DNA from: Marmoricola sp.
GTDB taxonomy: Bacteria; Actinomycetota; Actinomycetes; Propionibacteriales; Nocardioidaceae
Direction of reading: 5' to 3'
Assembly: GCA_025965195.1 (NCBI GenBank)
Contig: JAOPXK010000030.1
Span: 1-64,000 of the forward strand
DNA length: 64,000 nt
In this document: piece after piece, positions 1-9,044 of the stretch
Layout: each line of letters opens with the position of its first letter
Position numbering within the stretch: the stretch's first letter is position 1
Notes under the pieces: model-generated
Database searches by the model: none
What the model was told of the DNA's origin: nothing
The model's input: only the letters and a program-made list of their open reading frames with translations
Made by a program: the position numbers and the translations under genes

Positions 1-1
1 G

Positions 2-604
2 ACCAACACCGACCAGATCAAGGCAGCGATCGAGAAGGCGGAGTCGCTCGGCCCCGTGCGAGTGCTGGTGAACTCCGCCGGCATCGGCTGGGCGCAGCGC
101 ACCGTCGGCAAGGACGGGTCCTTCGACTCTGCTGCCGACCTCGGTGCCTTCTCCAAGGTGATCGCGATCAACCTGATCGGCACTTTCGATTGCATCCGCC
201 TCGTCGGTACGGCGATCGGCCGCACCGAGCCGACCGCAACCGGTGAGCGGGGTGCCATCGTCAACATGGCCTCGGTCGCTGCCTTCGACGGGCAGATCGG
301 CCAGGCGGCCTACTCCGCGTCCAAGGGCGGCGTGGTCGGAATGACCCTCCCGATCGCGCGTGACCTGTCGGCCGTCGGCATCCGCGTCAACACGATCGCC
401 CCCGGTCTGATCGACACCCCGATCTACGGCGAGGGCGAGGCGTCCGAGGCCTTCAAGGCCAACCTTGGTCAGAACGTGCTCTTCCCGAAGCGACTCGGCG
501 TCCCCGACGAGCTGGCGAGCATGGTGGTCGAGTGTGTGACCAACTCCTACATGAACGCCGAGACGATCCGCGTCGACGGTGGCATCCGGATGCCACCGAA
601 GTAG
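2..604 (+). CDS. SDR family NAD(P)-dependent oxidoreductase, 3' part only
   Basis: The reading frame is open from the first bases of the window, so the gene begins upstream; 200 residues remain. The visible part has the Rossmann-fold SDR hallmarks after the missing N-terminal GXXXGXG segment: a VNSAG motif (the NNAG equivalent), a strand with VNMASVAAF, the catalytic YSASK tetrad segment, and a C-terminal DGGIRM. The sequence resembles type-II 3-hydroxyacyl-CoA dehydrogenases (HSD10-like), which oxidise 3-hydroxyacyl-CoA in beta-oxidation, but the exact substrate cannot be read from sequence. The family assignment is firm and the substrate is inference. It precedes hflX by 78 bases with no clear terminator. 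Confidence 0.9.
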   Translation, partial: TNTDQIKAAIEKAESLGPVRVLVNSAGIGWAQRTVGKDGSFDSAADLGAFSKVIAINLIGTFDCIRLVGTAIGRTEPTATGERGAIVNMASVAAFDGQIGQAAYSASKGGVVGMTLPIARDLSAVGIRVNTIAPGLIDTPIYGEGEASEAFKANLGQNVLFPKRLGVPDELASMVVECVTNSYMNAETIRVDGGIRMPPK

Positions 605-682
605 CGGCAAACCACCTGGTCGGCGGTCACCAGCAGAAACCCGTCGCGGGTCTGTGGGCAGGGCGCCTACCCTTGGTGACAG

Positions 683-2146
683 ATGACGAACGCACCGAAA
701 GACTTCCACCTCGACGCTGAGCTCGAGGAGACCACCGGCTGGGATCTCGACGACCCCTACACCGATGAGGATCCCGAGGAGACCGTCGGCTCGATGGAGC
801 TGGCCGAACGCCACGCGCTCCGGCGGGTGGCGAGCCTCTCGACCGAGCTCGAGGACATCACCGAGGTCGAGTACCGCAAGCTCCTCCTGGAGCGGGTTGT
901 CCTTGTCGGGGTGTGGACCGACGGCACCGTGCAGGACGCGGAGAACTCGATGGCCGAGCTCGCCGCGCTGGCGGAGACGGCCGGCTCGACGGTGCTGGAG
1001 GCGATCTACCAGCGCCGCGACAAGCCGGACCCGGCGACGTACATCGGCCGCGGCAAGGTCGAGGGCGTTGCCGAGATCGTGAAGGCGACGGGCGCCGACA
1101 CCGTGATCATGGATGGCGAGCTCGCGCCCAGCCAGCTCAGGAACCTCGAGGACAAGGTCAAGGTCAAGGTCGTCGACCGGACCGCGCTGATCCTCGACAT
1201 CTTCGCCCAGCACGCGAAGTCCAAGGAGGGCCAGGCGCAGGTCGAGCTGGCCCAGCTGTCCTACATGAAGCAACGGCTTCGCGGCTGGGGTGGCAACCTG
1301 TCGCGCCAGGCCGGTGGCCGGGTCGGCGTCCAGGGCGGCGGCATCGGTGGTCGCGGCCCCGGTGAGACCAAGATCGAGACGGACCGCAGGCGGATCAACA
1401 CCAAGATCGCCAAGCTGCGCAAGGAACTCGACCACATGAAGACCACCCGCGAGACCAAGCGGTCGGAGCGGAAGCGCAACGCGATCCCGAGCGTCGCGAT
1501 CGCCGGCTACACCAACGCCGGCAAGTCCAGTTTGCTCAACCGGATGACCGATGCCGGCGTCCTCGTCGAAGATGCGTTGTTCGCGACGCTGGACCCGACC
1601 ACCCGGCGTACGACGACCAGCGACGGCCGTGTCTACACGATGAGCGACACGGTCGGCTTCGTCCGGCACCTGCCCCACCAGCTGATCGAGGCGTTCCGCT
1701 CGACGCTCGAGGAGGTCGCCGACTCCGACCTGATCGTGCATGTCGTCGACGGCTCGCACCCCGACCCCGAGGGCCAGCTCGCGGCCGTGCGCGAGGTGCT
1801 CGCGGAGATCGGCGCCGACAACGTCCCCGAGCTGGTCGTGATCAACAAGGCCGACATCGCCGACCCGCTGACGATCGCCCGGATCAGGAGCCGCGAGCCG
1901 CATTCCGTCGTGGTCAGCGCGAAGTCGGGCGAGGGTGTCGCCGAGGCGCTCGCGGCCATCGAGACCGACCTGCCACGGCCCGATATCGAGATCACCGCGA
2001 TGCTTCCCTACAGCCGCGGCGACCTGGTCAGCCGGGTTCATGACAAAGCGGACATCATCAGCATCGAGCACACCGGCGAGGGCACGCTCGTAAAGGCACG
2101 GGTCAATCAGTCATTAGCGGGTGAGCTGGAGCCCTTCCGGCAGTAG
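683..2146 (+). CDS. hflX: GTPase HflX
   Basis: HflX is a ribosome-associated GTPase that splits or rescues stalled ribosomes. This 487-residue protein has the N-terminal HflX domain (about 60-215), the linker with GRGPGETKIETDRR (about 230), and a G domain with P-loop GYTNAGKSS (about 275), DTVGF switch II and NKAD (G4). The first 50 residues are acidic, as is usual in actinobacterial HflX. hflX close to lexA is a conserved actinobacterial arrangement; here DUF2207/LemA and a DinG helicase lie between. A TACCCT hexamer 9 bases before the ATG may give a very short leader. Confidence 0.96.
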   Translation: MTNAPKDFHLDAELEETTGWDLDDPYTDEDPEETVGSMELAERHALRRVASLSTELEDITEVEYRKLLLERVVLVGVWTDGTVQDAENSMAELAALAETAGSTVLEAIYQRRDKPDPATYIGRGKVEGVAEIVKATGADTVIMDGELAPSQLRNLEDKVKVKVVDRTALILDIFAQHAKSKEGQAQVELAQLSYMKQRLRGWGGNLSRQAGGRVGVQGGGIGGRGPGETKIETDRRRINTKIAKLRKELDHMKTTRETKRSERKRNAIPSVAIAGYTNAGKSSLLNRMTDAGVLVEDALFATLDPTTRRTTTSDGRVYTMSDTVGFVRHLPHQLIEAFRSTLEEVADSDLIVHVVDGSHPDPEGQLAAVREVLAEIGADNVPELVVINKADIADPLTIARIRSREPHSVVVSAKSGEGVAEALAAIETDLPRPDIEITAMLPYSRGDLVSRVHDKADIISIEHTGEGTLVKARVNQSLAGELEPFRQ

Positions 2147-2155
2147 GCTCCCGCC

Positions 2156-3895
2156 ATGAAGCGCCTGATTGCCTATGCGCTCGGGCTCATCATCCTCGTA
2201 CTGTTGGTGCTCGTCCCGACCGTCAACCTGCCCAGTTCCAGCTCGACGACGAGCGATCCGGCCACGATCACCGACTACAACGCGGTGTTCACGGTCGCCA
2301 GGAACGGTGACCTCGCCGTCACCGAGCGGCTCACGGTCAACTTCCCGGTCGACCGGCACGGAATCTTCCGGTTCTTCGACCGTCGCGACCCAACCGATGC
2401 CCACGCCCGACTGGATCCGGCCAACCTGCGCGTGCTCCGGGACGACAAGCCGGAGCCGTACGAGGTGCTCAAGGAGGGCCGCGGACGCTATCGCGACGTC
2501 AAGATCGGGTCGGCCTCGGTGTCGTTGTTCGGCACGCACGTCTACCAGATCGACTACACGGTCAAGGGTGTGCTGGAGAAGGGCACCGGAGGACGTCAGA
2601 CGCAGCTCTACTGGAACCTGATCCCGAGCGGCTGGCAGATGGGGATCGCGAAGTCCGAGCTGAAGGTGAACCTCCCGGCAGCCACGAGTGACGTCAGCTG
2701 TGCGATCGGCGTCGGCCAGGGCACCGGTTGCACCCCGAAGGGCACCGGCACCGACACGCTCACCATCACGACCGGCCCGCTCGCCCCGCACACTCCCCTC
2801 ACAATCAAGTCCGGTGTGGGCGTGCCGACACCATCCCGTGGCAACATTTTGCCCTGGACCGTGCGGTTCGACCCGGTCGTCGGGTCCAACGTGGGCGCCC
2901 TGCTGATCGTGCTGATCCTGGCGGCGCTCGCCGCGTTGGTCGGCATCGTGCTCAGCGCGCGGACCCGCGAGCCCAGGCCCGGCTTCCCGATCCTGTATGC
3001 GCCTCCGGACGGTGTCGGTCCGGCGCAGGCGAACTACATGCTGACCGAGACGACCAACAAGCAGTCGTTCGTCGCCACGATCATGCAGCAGGCGGAGCAT
3101 GGCGCGACGACGCTCAAGAACGCCGACGGCGAGTGGTCCATCACCGACAACGGCGATGACGCCGCCTGGAAGAAGCTCGATCCGATCTCGGCGTACGCCG
3201 CGGACCTGCTGGGAGTGAAGGGTGGCAGCTTCACCGCGAGCAAGAAGGACGTCAGCGCCGGCAAGACCTTGCAGAGCGCGATCGCGACGTTCGACTCGGG
3301 CACGAAGACATGGGCGACCGAGAACGGACTGATGAAGCGCAGTGGCCTCGGGTCCCTGGGTGGCGTCATCGTGGTCCTCGCGATCCTCGCCACGCTGGTG
3401 CTGTGCATCTGGAACCCGTTCCGGATGTCGGTGCTCGGTCTGATCCCGGGTCTGTTCGCGCTCTGTGGACTGCCGCTGGTGCTGCCGGGCGCGGGCACGA
3501 AGCGGACGGCGACCGGCAGGGACCTCTGGTCGCGGTCGGGTGGCTTCAAGCGCATCCTGTCCACCACGTCGAGCGAGGACCGCTTCGACTTCTCGAGCCG
3601 CAAGGACCTCTACACCGCGTACATCCCGTGGGCGGTCGCCTTCGGCTGTGCGGACGCCTGGGCGGCGAAGTACCGCCTCGAGACGGGCTCCGAGCCCCCT
3701 GTTCCGTCGTACTTCGCGGGCGCGTACGCCGGCGGCGTGATGGGCAGCGTCACCTCGATGGTCGACGACTTCTCCTCGACCGTGGACTCCGCCATCTCGT
3801 CCTACGCCGCAACCCAGAGCTCGTCATCGAGCGGCGGCGGGGGTGGCTTCTCCGGTGGTGGCGGCGGCGGAGGCGGCGGGGGCGGATCATGGTGA
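2156..3895 (+). CDS. DUF2207 domain-containing membrane protein
   Basis: This 579-residue protein has an N-terminal membrane or signal segment (LIAYALGLIILVLLVL), a long extracytoplasmic domain beginning with the DUF2207 pattern (YNAVFTVARNGDLAVTERLTV), a membrane helix near residue 250, a pair of helices near 405-450 and a C-terminal tail of almost pure glycine with serine and a final tryptophan. DUF2207 proteins are of unknown function; the Gly-rich tail resembles that of TPM/YgcG-type proteins. It starts 10 bases after hflX and is followed by a lemA gene, a recurrent DUF2207-LemA pairing that suggests the two act together at the membrane. Confidence 0.88.
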   Translation: MKRLIAYALGLIILVLLVLVPTVNLPSSSSTTSDPATITDYNAVFTVARNGDLAVTERLTVNFPVDRHGIFRFFDRRDPTDAHARLDPANLRVLRDDKPEPYEVLKEGRGRYRDVKIGSASVSLFGTHVYQIDYTVKGVLEKGTGGRQTQLYWNLIPSGWQMGIAKSELKVNLPAATSDVSCAIGVGQGTGCTPKGTGTDTLTITTGPLAPHTPLTIKSGVGVPTPSRGNILPWTVRFDPVVGSNVGALLIVLILAALAALVGIVLSARTREPRPGFPILYAPPDGVGPAQANYMLTETTNKQSFVATIMQQAEHGATTLKNADGEWSITDNGDDAAWKKLDPISAYAADLLGVKGGSFTASKKDVSAGKTLQSAIATFDSGTKTWATENGLMKRSGLGSLGGVIVVLAILATLVLCIWNPFRMSVLGLIPGLFALCGLPLVLPGAGTKRTATGRDLWSRSGGFKRILSTTSSEDRFDFSSRKDLYTAYIPWAVAFGCADAWAAKYRLETGSEPPVPSYFAGAYAGGVMGSVTSMVDDFSSTVDSAISSYAATQSSSSSGGGGGFSGGGGGGGGGGGSW

Positions 3896-3965
3896 ATCTC
3901 CGTGGACCAGGAATTTTCTTCGGTACAGGGCTGACCTCGGTCCTGCTGACAAAGGGAGAGTCTCA

Positions 3966-4598
3966 ATGCTCATTCCAGTGATCGTGATTGTGATCGTGGT
4001 GGGGCTCGTTGGCTTCGGCATCATCGGCTTCAACAAGCTCCGCACCACCGACATCGGCGCCCAGGAGGCGCTCGGCGGGATCGACGTACAGCTGACCCGG
4101 CGTGCCGACCTGATCCCCAACCTCGTCGAGACCGTGAAGGGCTACGCCGCGCACGAGAAGGGTGTCTTCGAAGAGATCACCGCTGCCCGCGCGGGCATGC
4201 AGGCCGCCGCGAAGGGCACCGACGTTGCTGCCAAGGCCGCGGCCGACGCGGCGCTGAACCAGGCGCTCCTCAGGGTCAACGCGGTGGCTGAGGCCTACCC
4301 GGACCTCAAGGCGAGCACGAACTTCCTGGACCTGCAGAAGCAGCTCGCGGACACCGAGAACCAGCTGTCCTTCGCGCGCCAGTTCTACAACGACGCCGTC
4401 GCGACGCTGAACAAGCTCACTCAGACGATCCCGTGGCTGCTGTTCACGGGGATAGCCGGTGTGACCAAGCGGGCGTTCTACCAGGCGCCGGCCGGCCAGG
4501 ACGTGGCGCCCACGGTCAGCTTCGGTGCAGCAGACAGCATCGCTCCTCCCGCCCCCGAAGCGCCGGCCGCACCCCCGGCCGCGCCGCCCGCTCCGTAG
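3966..4598 (+). CDS. LemA family protein
   Basis: LemA proteins are single-pass membrane proteins with a long helical external domain; their function is not settled. The ATG at 3966 is chosen because AAAGGGAGAG lies just upstream and it places the membrane helix (LIPVIVIVIVVGLVGFGIIGF) at the N-terminus. The family signature RRADLIPNLVETVKGYAAHE is present near residues 42-62, and NQLSFARQFYNDAV in the second half. The protein is 210 residues, slightly longer than the usual 185, because of a Pro/Ala-rich tail. It is probably co-transcribed with the preceding DUF2207 gene. Confidence 0.93.
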   Translation: MLIPVIVIVIVVGLVGFGIIGFNKLRTTDIGAQEALGGIDVQLTRRADLIPNLVETVKGYAAHEKGVFEEITAARAGMQAAAKGTDVAAKAAADAALNQALLRVNAVAEAYPDLKASTNFLDLQKQLADTENQLSFARQFYNDAVATLNKLTQTIPWLLFTGIAGVTKRAFYQAPAGQDVAPTVSFGAADSIAPPAPEAPAAPPAAPPAP

Positions 4599-4616
4599 GT
4601 TGTCGGCACAACCAAC

Positions 4617-4631
4617 TAGGGTTCTCGGGTG
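4617..4631 (+). promoter_or_regulatory. -10 element of a likely leaderless helicase mRNA
   Basis: TAGGGT at 4617-4622 matches the actinobacterial -10 TANNNT and ends six bases before the GTG start at 4629, so the start codon would itself be the transcription start. No Shine-Dalgarno sequence is present. No good -35 was found. Confidence 0.5.
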
Positions 4632-6578
4632 CCAGCAGACCCGAGCGTTCGTGAGGTTCTGGCTGCCGCGGTCACTGCACTCGGCGGTGAGGAGCGGCAC
4701 GGGCAGGTAGCCATGGCCGAGGCCGTCGAGCATGCGATGGAGTCGGGCCAGCATCTGCTCGTGCAGGCCGGCACCGGCACCGGCAAGTCGCTGGGCTACC
4801 TGGTGCCGGCGCTGCTCCACAAGAACCGCGTCGTCGTCGCGACGGCGACGCTGGCCCTGCAGCACCAGCTGGTCGAGCGCGACATCCCGGCACTGATGGC
4901 GGCCGCCGGCGAGCTGTTGAGCGGCGACCCGGCCGCGCTGGGGTACGCCGTGCTCAAGGGCCGGTCCAACTACGCCTGCCTGCACCGGGTCCGTGAGGGT
5001 GTGCCCAACGAACAGGGTGTGCTGGTCGACCTGCCCGAAGGCTCGATCGGTGCCGAGGTCGTCGCGATGCGCGAGTGGATCGAGGACGAGTCCACGGCCA
5101 AGGGGACCGGGGAGCGCGACAACGCACCCCGTCACACGGACCGGATCTGGCGGCAGGTCAGCGTCAGCCACCGGGAATGCCTCGGCGCCGCAAAGTGCCC
5201 TTACGGAGCCGAGTGCTTTGCCGAGCGTGCCAAGGAGAAAGCCGCCCGGTCGCACCTCGTGGTCACCAACCACTCGCTGCTCGCGATCGACGCGATCGAG
5301 GGTGTTCCGATGATCCCGGAGTATGACGCCGTGGTGATCGACGAGGCCCATGAGCTGACCGCCCGGGTGACCCAGGCCGCGACCGATGAGCTCTCGCTCC
5401 CGGAGATCGACCGGGCGTCGCGCCGCGCACAACGTCACGTCGACGGCACCCAGGCCGACGATCTCGGCGATGCCGGCGAAGCACTCCGGGATGCGGTCGA
5501 GTCCTCGGATCCCGGTCGCATCGACAACCTCCCGCAGGGTCTCGCCGACGCGCTCGCGCTGGTCCGCGACGCCGCCCGGGCCCTGGTCTCGGCCTTTCCC
5601 AAGGATGCCGGTGACGATGCCGGCACGACCCAGGCGAAGGGGATGGCGCAGGACATCTTCAAGACGGCGGAGCGGATGGCCGCGAACTCCGACGCGGACG
5701 TCTTGTGGGTGGCCGAGCGCGACCGCCAGCGGGGTGGCAACCAGCTCTGTGTCGCGCCGCTTCAGGTGTGGAGCCAGATGCGCGACAAGCTGCTCGCCGA
5801 CAAGACGGTGATCTTCACGTCCGCGACCCTCAAGCTGGGTGGCGACTTCGATGTGGTGGCGAACTCCGTCGGGCTCGCGCCCGGCGATCGCGGCGTCACC
5901 TGGGAGGGGCTCGACGTCGGCTCGCCGTTCGACTATCCCCAACAGGCAATCCTGTACGTCGCCACGCACCTGCCGCCTCCTGGCCGCGACGGGCTCGGGC
6001 CGGCCCAGATCGACGAGATCGTCGACCTGATCGACGCAGCCGATGGCCGGACACTTGGTCTCTTCTCGTCGAAGCGGGCTGCCGAGGCGGCGGCCGAAGC
6101 GGTCCGGGAACGACTGCCGCACCTGACCACGCTGGCGCAGGGCGAGGCCCAGCTTCCGGAGCTGGCCCGCCAGTTCGTCGAGGACCCGCACACCTGCCTG
6201 TTCGGGACGCTCAGCCTGTGGCAGGGGCTCGATGTCCCGGGCGACACCTGCCAGCTGGTGCTGATCGACCGGATCCCGTTCCCGCGACCCGACGACCCGT
6301 TGATGTCGGCGCGGGCGATCGCCGCTGATCGCGCCGGCGGCAACGGCTTCATGGCGGTCTCGGCGACCCACGCCGCGCTGTTGCTCGCGCAGGGCACCGG
6401 CCGGTTGATCCGGACGACCACCGACCGCGGTGTGGTGGCCGTCCTCGATCCACGGTTGATGACCGCGCGCTACGGCCGTTTCCTGCGCGCCAGCCTGCCG
6501 CCGATGTGGACGACGACCGACCCGGCCGTCGTGCGCAAGGCGCTGGTGCGGCTCAGACCCGACGCAGGACCGCGGTGA
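4629..6578 (+). CDS. dinG: DinG/XPD-family ATP-dependent DNA helicase
   Basis: This is a superfamily-2 5'-3' helicase with an iron-sulphur cluster, involved in resolving R-loops or damage-related structures. Its 649 residues carry Walker A AGTGTGKS (47-54), cysteines in NYACLH and [13 protein letters not shown] that fit the four-Cys FeS domain, DEAH box VVIDEAHEL (about 236), and C-terminal motifs FTSATL and QGTGRLIR. The GTG start is supported by its leaderless-type -10. It converges on lexA with a 26-base overlap of coding ends. Proximity to lexA fits a DNA-damage role, but no LexA box was seen at its own promoter. Confidence 0.93.
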   Translation: MPADPSVREVLAAAVTALGGEERHGQVAMAEAVEHAMESGQHLLVQAGTGTGKSLGYLVPALLHKNRVVVATATLALQHQLVERDIPALMAAAGELLSGDPAALGYAVLKGRSNYACLHRVREGVPNEQGVLVDLPEGSIGAEVVAMREWIEDESTAKGTGERDNAPRHTDRIWRQVSVSHRECLGAAKCPYGAECFAERAKEKAARSHLVVTNHSLLAIDAIEGVPMIPEYDAVVIDEAHELTARVTQAATDELSLPEIDRASRRAQRHVDGTQADDLGDAGEALRDAVESSDPGRIDNLPQGLADALALVRDAARALVSAFPKDAGDDAGTTQAKGMAQDIFKTAERMAANSDADVLWVAERDRQRGGNQLCVAPLQVWSQMRDKLLADKTVIFTSATLKLGGDFDVVANSVGLAPGDRGVTWEGLDVGSPFDYPQQAILYVATHLPPPGRDGLGPAQIDEIVDLIDAADGRTLGLFSSKRAAEAAAEAVRERLPHLTTLAQGEAQLPELARQFVEDPHTCLFGTLSLWQGLDVPGDTCQLVLIDRIPFPRPDDPLMSARAIAADRAGGNGFMAVSATHAALLLAQGTGRLIRTTTDRGVVAVLDPRLMTARYGRFLRASLPPMWTTTDPAVVRKALVRLRPDAGPR

Positions 6579-7305
6579 CCTTGCCGAGAATGGTCGCGTG
6601 CGTGCCGTCGATCGGGTCGTAGGCGTCGTTGTGGGGCAGCAGCCAGACCTCGCCGTTCTTCCTCTGGAAGGTCTTCACGGTCGCCTCCCCGTCGAGCAGC
6701 GCGGCGACGATGTCACCGTTGTCGGCGTCCGGCTGCTGATGGATCACCACGTAGTCGCCGTTGCAGATGGCGGCGTCGATCATCGAGTCGCCGGCGACCT
6801 CGAGCATGAACAGGGTGCCGTCGCCGACCAGTGACCTGGGCAGCGGGAAGATCTCCTCGACGCGCTCCTCGGCCAGGATCGGACCACCGGCGGCGATGCG
6901 TCCCACCATCGGGACGTACGTCGCAGCAGGCATGGCGTCGCCGACACCGGTCGGGTCGAAGCCGGACTCGTCGGCGGAGGCGATCGCGCGGCGTGCGGCC
7001 ATCAGCTCGGGGATGAAGACCTCGAGCGCCCTGGGCCGGTTGGGGTCGCGCTTGATGAACCCCTTCGACTCCAGCACGCGCAGCTGGTGGGCGACGCTGG
7101 AGGAGCTGGTCAGCCCGACCAGGTCACCGATCTCGCGGATGCTCGGCGGGTAGCCGCGCTTCTCGATGGCCTCGCGCAGCACGTTGAGGATGCGCTGCTG
7201 GCGCGGAGTGAGCCCGGTGGCGTCCGGCGGCGCATCGGGAAGTTCGCTGACTGGGTTGCCCTTGGCTGATGTGGCTGATGTGTCCGTGCCGCGTCGCGTC
7301 GCCAT
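6553..7305 (-). CDS. lexA: LexA repressor
   Basis: LexA is the SOS-response repressor; RecA-stimulated self-cleavage inactivates it. The 250-residue protein has a winged-helix DNA-binding domain (about 31-97, [12 protein letters not shown] and [11 protein letters not shown]), a linker, a cleavage site Ala139-Gly140 in GRIAAGGP, and the serine-lysine dyad Ser174 (AGDSM) and Lys211 (ATVKTF). The N-terminus is extended by about 30 residues relative to E. coli, which is common in actinobacteria. A near-perfect LexA box lies 80 bases upstream, consistent with autorepression. Confidence 0.98.
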   Translation of the reverse strand: MATRRGTDTSATSAKGNPVSELPDAPPDATGLTPRQQRILNVLREAIEKRGYPPSIREIGDLVGLTSSSSVAHQLRVLESKGFIKRDPNRPRALEVFIPELMAARRAIASADESGFDPTGVGDAMPAATYVPMVGRIAAGGPILAEERVEEIFPLPRSLVGDGTLFMLEVAGDSMIDAAICNGDYVVIHQQPDADNGDIVAALLDGEATVKTFQRKNGEVWLLPHNDAYDPIDGTHATILGKVTAVLRRV

Positions 7306-7384
7306 GACGGAGTGCCTCTCTCGTGCCGCTTTGCTGAACCCGTTACCTGATGCCCGCCACGGTAGACCGATCTGCGGCTCACTT

Positions 7385-7398
7385 CAAACACATGTTCG
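7385..7398 (-). promoter_or_regulatory. LexA (SOS) box upstream of lexA
   Basis: CAAAC-ACAT-GTTCG differs by one base from the actinobacterial LexA consensus CGAAC-N4-GTTCG. It lies 80 bases upstream of the lexA start and closely resembles the known mycobacterial lexA operator, so it is the likely autoregulatory site. Confidence 0.8.
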
Positions 7399-7443
7399 AA
7401 CGGCGTGTCGCGACGATGCGGCACCCGGACCGGTTCGACACGC

Positions 7444-7457
7444 CGAACGTCTGTTCG
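7444..7457. promoter_or_regulatory. Perfect LexA (SOS) box
   Basis: CGAAC-GTCT-GTTCG is an exact match to the actinobacterial consensus CGAAC-N4-GTTCG. It sits in the middle of the lexA / LysM-protein intergenic region and could serve either promoter. Confidence 0.85.
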
Positions 7458-7495
7458 AAGAAGTACTTGATTCGTTCGAACATGTGATCTAACGT

Positions 7496-7525
7496 CGTAC
7501 ATGTGTTCGAACGAACGTCTATTCG
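7496..7525 (+). promoter_or_regulatory. Two tandem LexA (SOS) boxes before the LysM gene
   Basis: CGTAC-ATGT-GTTCG (7496-7509) and CGAAC-GTCT-ATTCG (7512-7525) each differ by one base from the consensus and are two bases apart. They lie 130-160 bases upstream of the LysM-domain gene and mark it as an SOS gene. A 10-base inverted repeat (TTCGTTCGAA at 7471-7480, TTCGAACGAA at 7506-7515) overlaps the first box. Confidence 0.75.
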
Positions 7526-7654
7526 ATCCGGTGCCACTGTCGGCGCTCGGCGATAGACATTCCGCAACACAGAACATCAGCAAGAACATCAGCAAGAGCA
7601 GCACCAAAGTGGGGTCGCGAACCGATCCGCTCGTACTTCCCTGGAGGTTGACCG

Positions 7655-8008
7655 ATGAGCACACTGAGCATTTCGCCCGCGTTCGTACCGAGTGTCCGTT
7701 CCGGCCGCAAGGCCGCGACCGTCCGGCTGACCCGGCGTGGCCGTGCCACGTTCGTGCTGGCCTTCCTTGCCCTGGCCCTGATCGTGATGACCGCTCTCGG
7801 GGGCTGGGCCACGGCGACCCGCACAGGCGGCACCCCTACTCCGGTCCGGGTGATCGAGATCCAGCCCGGCGACACGCTCTACGACATCGCCGGTGACCTG
7901 GCGAAGCCCGGCCAGGTGCGCGAGATGGTCCGCCAGATCGAGGACCTGAACTCGATGCCCGACGCCAGCCTCGTGGTCGGCCAGAAGCTCGCCCTGCCGC
8001 TCAGCTAG
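7655..8008 (+). CDS. SOS-type LysM domain membrane protein (division-inhibitor-like)
   Basis: The 117-residue protein has a basic N-terminus, one membrane helix (about 30-50, FVLAFLALALIVMTALGGW) and a C-terminal LysM peptidoglycan-binding domain (about 66-116, IQPGDTLYDIAGDL ... LVVGQKLALP). Position divergent from lexA, architecture and LexA boxes match Rv2719c (ChiZ) of Mycobacterium tuberculosis and are analogous to DivS of Corynebacterium, which block division during DNA damage. A GGAGG sequence lies upstream of the ATG. Architecture and SOS control are seen; the division-inhibitor role is inference. In mycobacteria nrdR follows, but here it is replaced by a convergent YhhN gene. Confidence 0.87.
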   Translation: MSTLSISPAFVPSVRSGRKAATVRLTRRGRATFVLAFLALALIVMTALGGWATATRTGGTPTPVRVIEIQPGDTLYDIAGDLAKPGQVREMVRQIEDLNSMPDASLVVGQKLALPLS

Positions 8009-8702
8009 ACGCTCGGGCCGCGCCCTCGCTCAGCAGGAACTGGCTGGCGGTGTACGTCGCCATCACCGCGGTCTCGAGCCGCGCCGGCGGGTTCTTCAGC
8101 ACGAACTTCCGCAGGCCGAGGATGCCGTCGGAGACCATGAACAGCACGGCCCCGGCAAGCGTGAGCCGGCGAGCCGAGGCAGGCAGCTCCGGGTTGAGCC
8201 GCGACGACGTTGCGGCCATCGCTGCCAGCAGCCCGGTGTAGCCGATCACCGCGCCGCCGAGGCGAGGATCCTGGCGCAGTGCCCCGACCGCGACCGGCGG
8301 CGTCAGGGCCGCCCAGAGGCCGGCAATGATCCGCGGCGTCGTGGCGCCGAGGAGGGACCCGGCCGGGGCCCGGTGCCGGGCGAAGCCGGAGATGTACGCC
8401 GCGTGCCCGACGCCGAACGATCCGGTGCCGGCAGCGAAGGCTGATGTGCCGTGCCGCAGCAGGGCGACGTCGCCGCCCCACCCGAAGGCCTGGGCGACCA
8501 GGGTGCTCGTGCGCAGCGGCGAGCCGGCTGCCCGGGGAGAGGTCGCGAGCGAGCCGGCGAGCGCGGGCATCAGCAGTGGCTTCGTCAGCACGCGCACCCG
8601 GTGCGCCATCGGTCGGGACGAGCCTGCCAGCGCGGCATCGGTTGCGGCGATGGCGAGGTAGGCGAGTTTCAGCTTCGTGGAGGTGCGGAACGCTCGTGGC
8701 AT
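8001..8702 (-). CDS. YhhN family membrane protein, lysoplasmalogenase-like
   Basis: This is a predicted polytopic protein of 233 residues with about eight hydrophobic segments and the YhhN-family pattern (KLKLAYLAIAATDAALAG, LTKPLLMPALAGSL, VGHAAYISGF, VSDGILGLRKFV). Characterised YhhN proteins hydrolyse the vinyl-ether bond of lysoplasmalogens, though most bacterial members are untested. The start at 8702 is chosen because the upstream part of the frame is not membrane-like. Its stop overlaps the LysM gene stop by eight bases, tail to tail. Confidence 0.85.
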   Translation of the reverse strand: MPRAFRTSTKLKLAYLAIAATDAALAGSSRPMAHRVRVLTKPLLMPALAGSLATSPRAAGSPLRTSTLVAQAFGWGGDVALLRHGTSAFAAGTGSFGVGHAAYISGFARHRAPAGSLLGATTPRIIAGLWAALTPPVAVGALRQDPRLGGAVIGYTGLLAAMAATSSRLNPELPASARRLTLAGAVLFMVSDGILGLRKFVLKNPPARLETAVMATYTASQFLLSEGAARASS

Positions 8703-8852
8703 GTCCGGAATGTAGTCGAGCAGGCACGCTTCGTTAAGGCGCGCCTCCGAGGAAGCAAGCGCGATCTTTGCTAGAAACGTGGAGGACGAGTGTCTGCATC
8801 GCGCGGACGGCCAACCAGGTAAGGACTCTTTGATGCGGCAAAGGCAGGGACG

Positions 8853-9032
8853 ATGACAGCCACACTCAGGAAGGGTCTGGTCCTTCTCGTGATCGTCTTT
8901 GCCGGCTACTACATCTTCAATGACCCGAGTGGCGCGGCGTCCTTCTCCAAGCAGGCGTCGAGCCACATCTGGGACGGACTCGTCCAGCTCTTCCAGTCGC
9001 TGATCGACTTCCTCAACGCGCTGTTCTCCTAG
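8853..9032 (+). CDS. Small membrane peptide, 59 residues
   Basis: The ATG at 8853 is preceded by AGGGA and opens a 59-residue frame ending TAG at 9032. An N-terminal membrane helix (residues 7-21, KGLVLLVIVFAGYYIF) is followed by an NDPSGAASFSKQAS segment and an amphipathic or hydrophobic C-terminal helix (DGLVQLFQSLIDFLNALF). The stop lies 12 bases before the PH-domain protein, so the two are probably one operon. Function is unknown; the coding call rests on ribosome-binding site, codon bias and tight spacing. Confidence 0.75.
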   Translation: MTATLRKGLVLLVIVFAGYYIFNDPSGAASFSKQASSHIWDGLVQLFQSLIDFLNALFS

Positions 9033-9044
9033 GACGCTGCGACC

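Larger units (their letters stand above)
7306..7654. other. lexA / LysM divergent intergenic region
   Basis: This 349-base gap holds the LexA boxes listed separately, a weaker half-site (CGAAC at 7477-7481) and, in the leader of the LysM gene, an exact tandem duplication of the 12-mer AGAACATCAGCA (7571-7594). No small gene with a ribosome-binding site was seen in it. Confidence 0.7.

Noticed and set aside
3963-6371. 802-codon minus-strand frame opposite lemA and the helicase
   Set aside because: Its translation is Arg/Gly/Asp-rich shadow sequence, while the plus strand encodes a complete DinG helicase with all motifs.
7477-7490. A further LexA box (CGAAC-ATGT-GATCT)
   Set aside because: Only one half-site matches; the other half has three mismatches, so it is not listed as a box.
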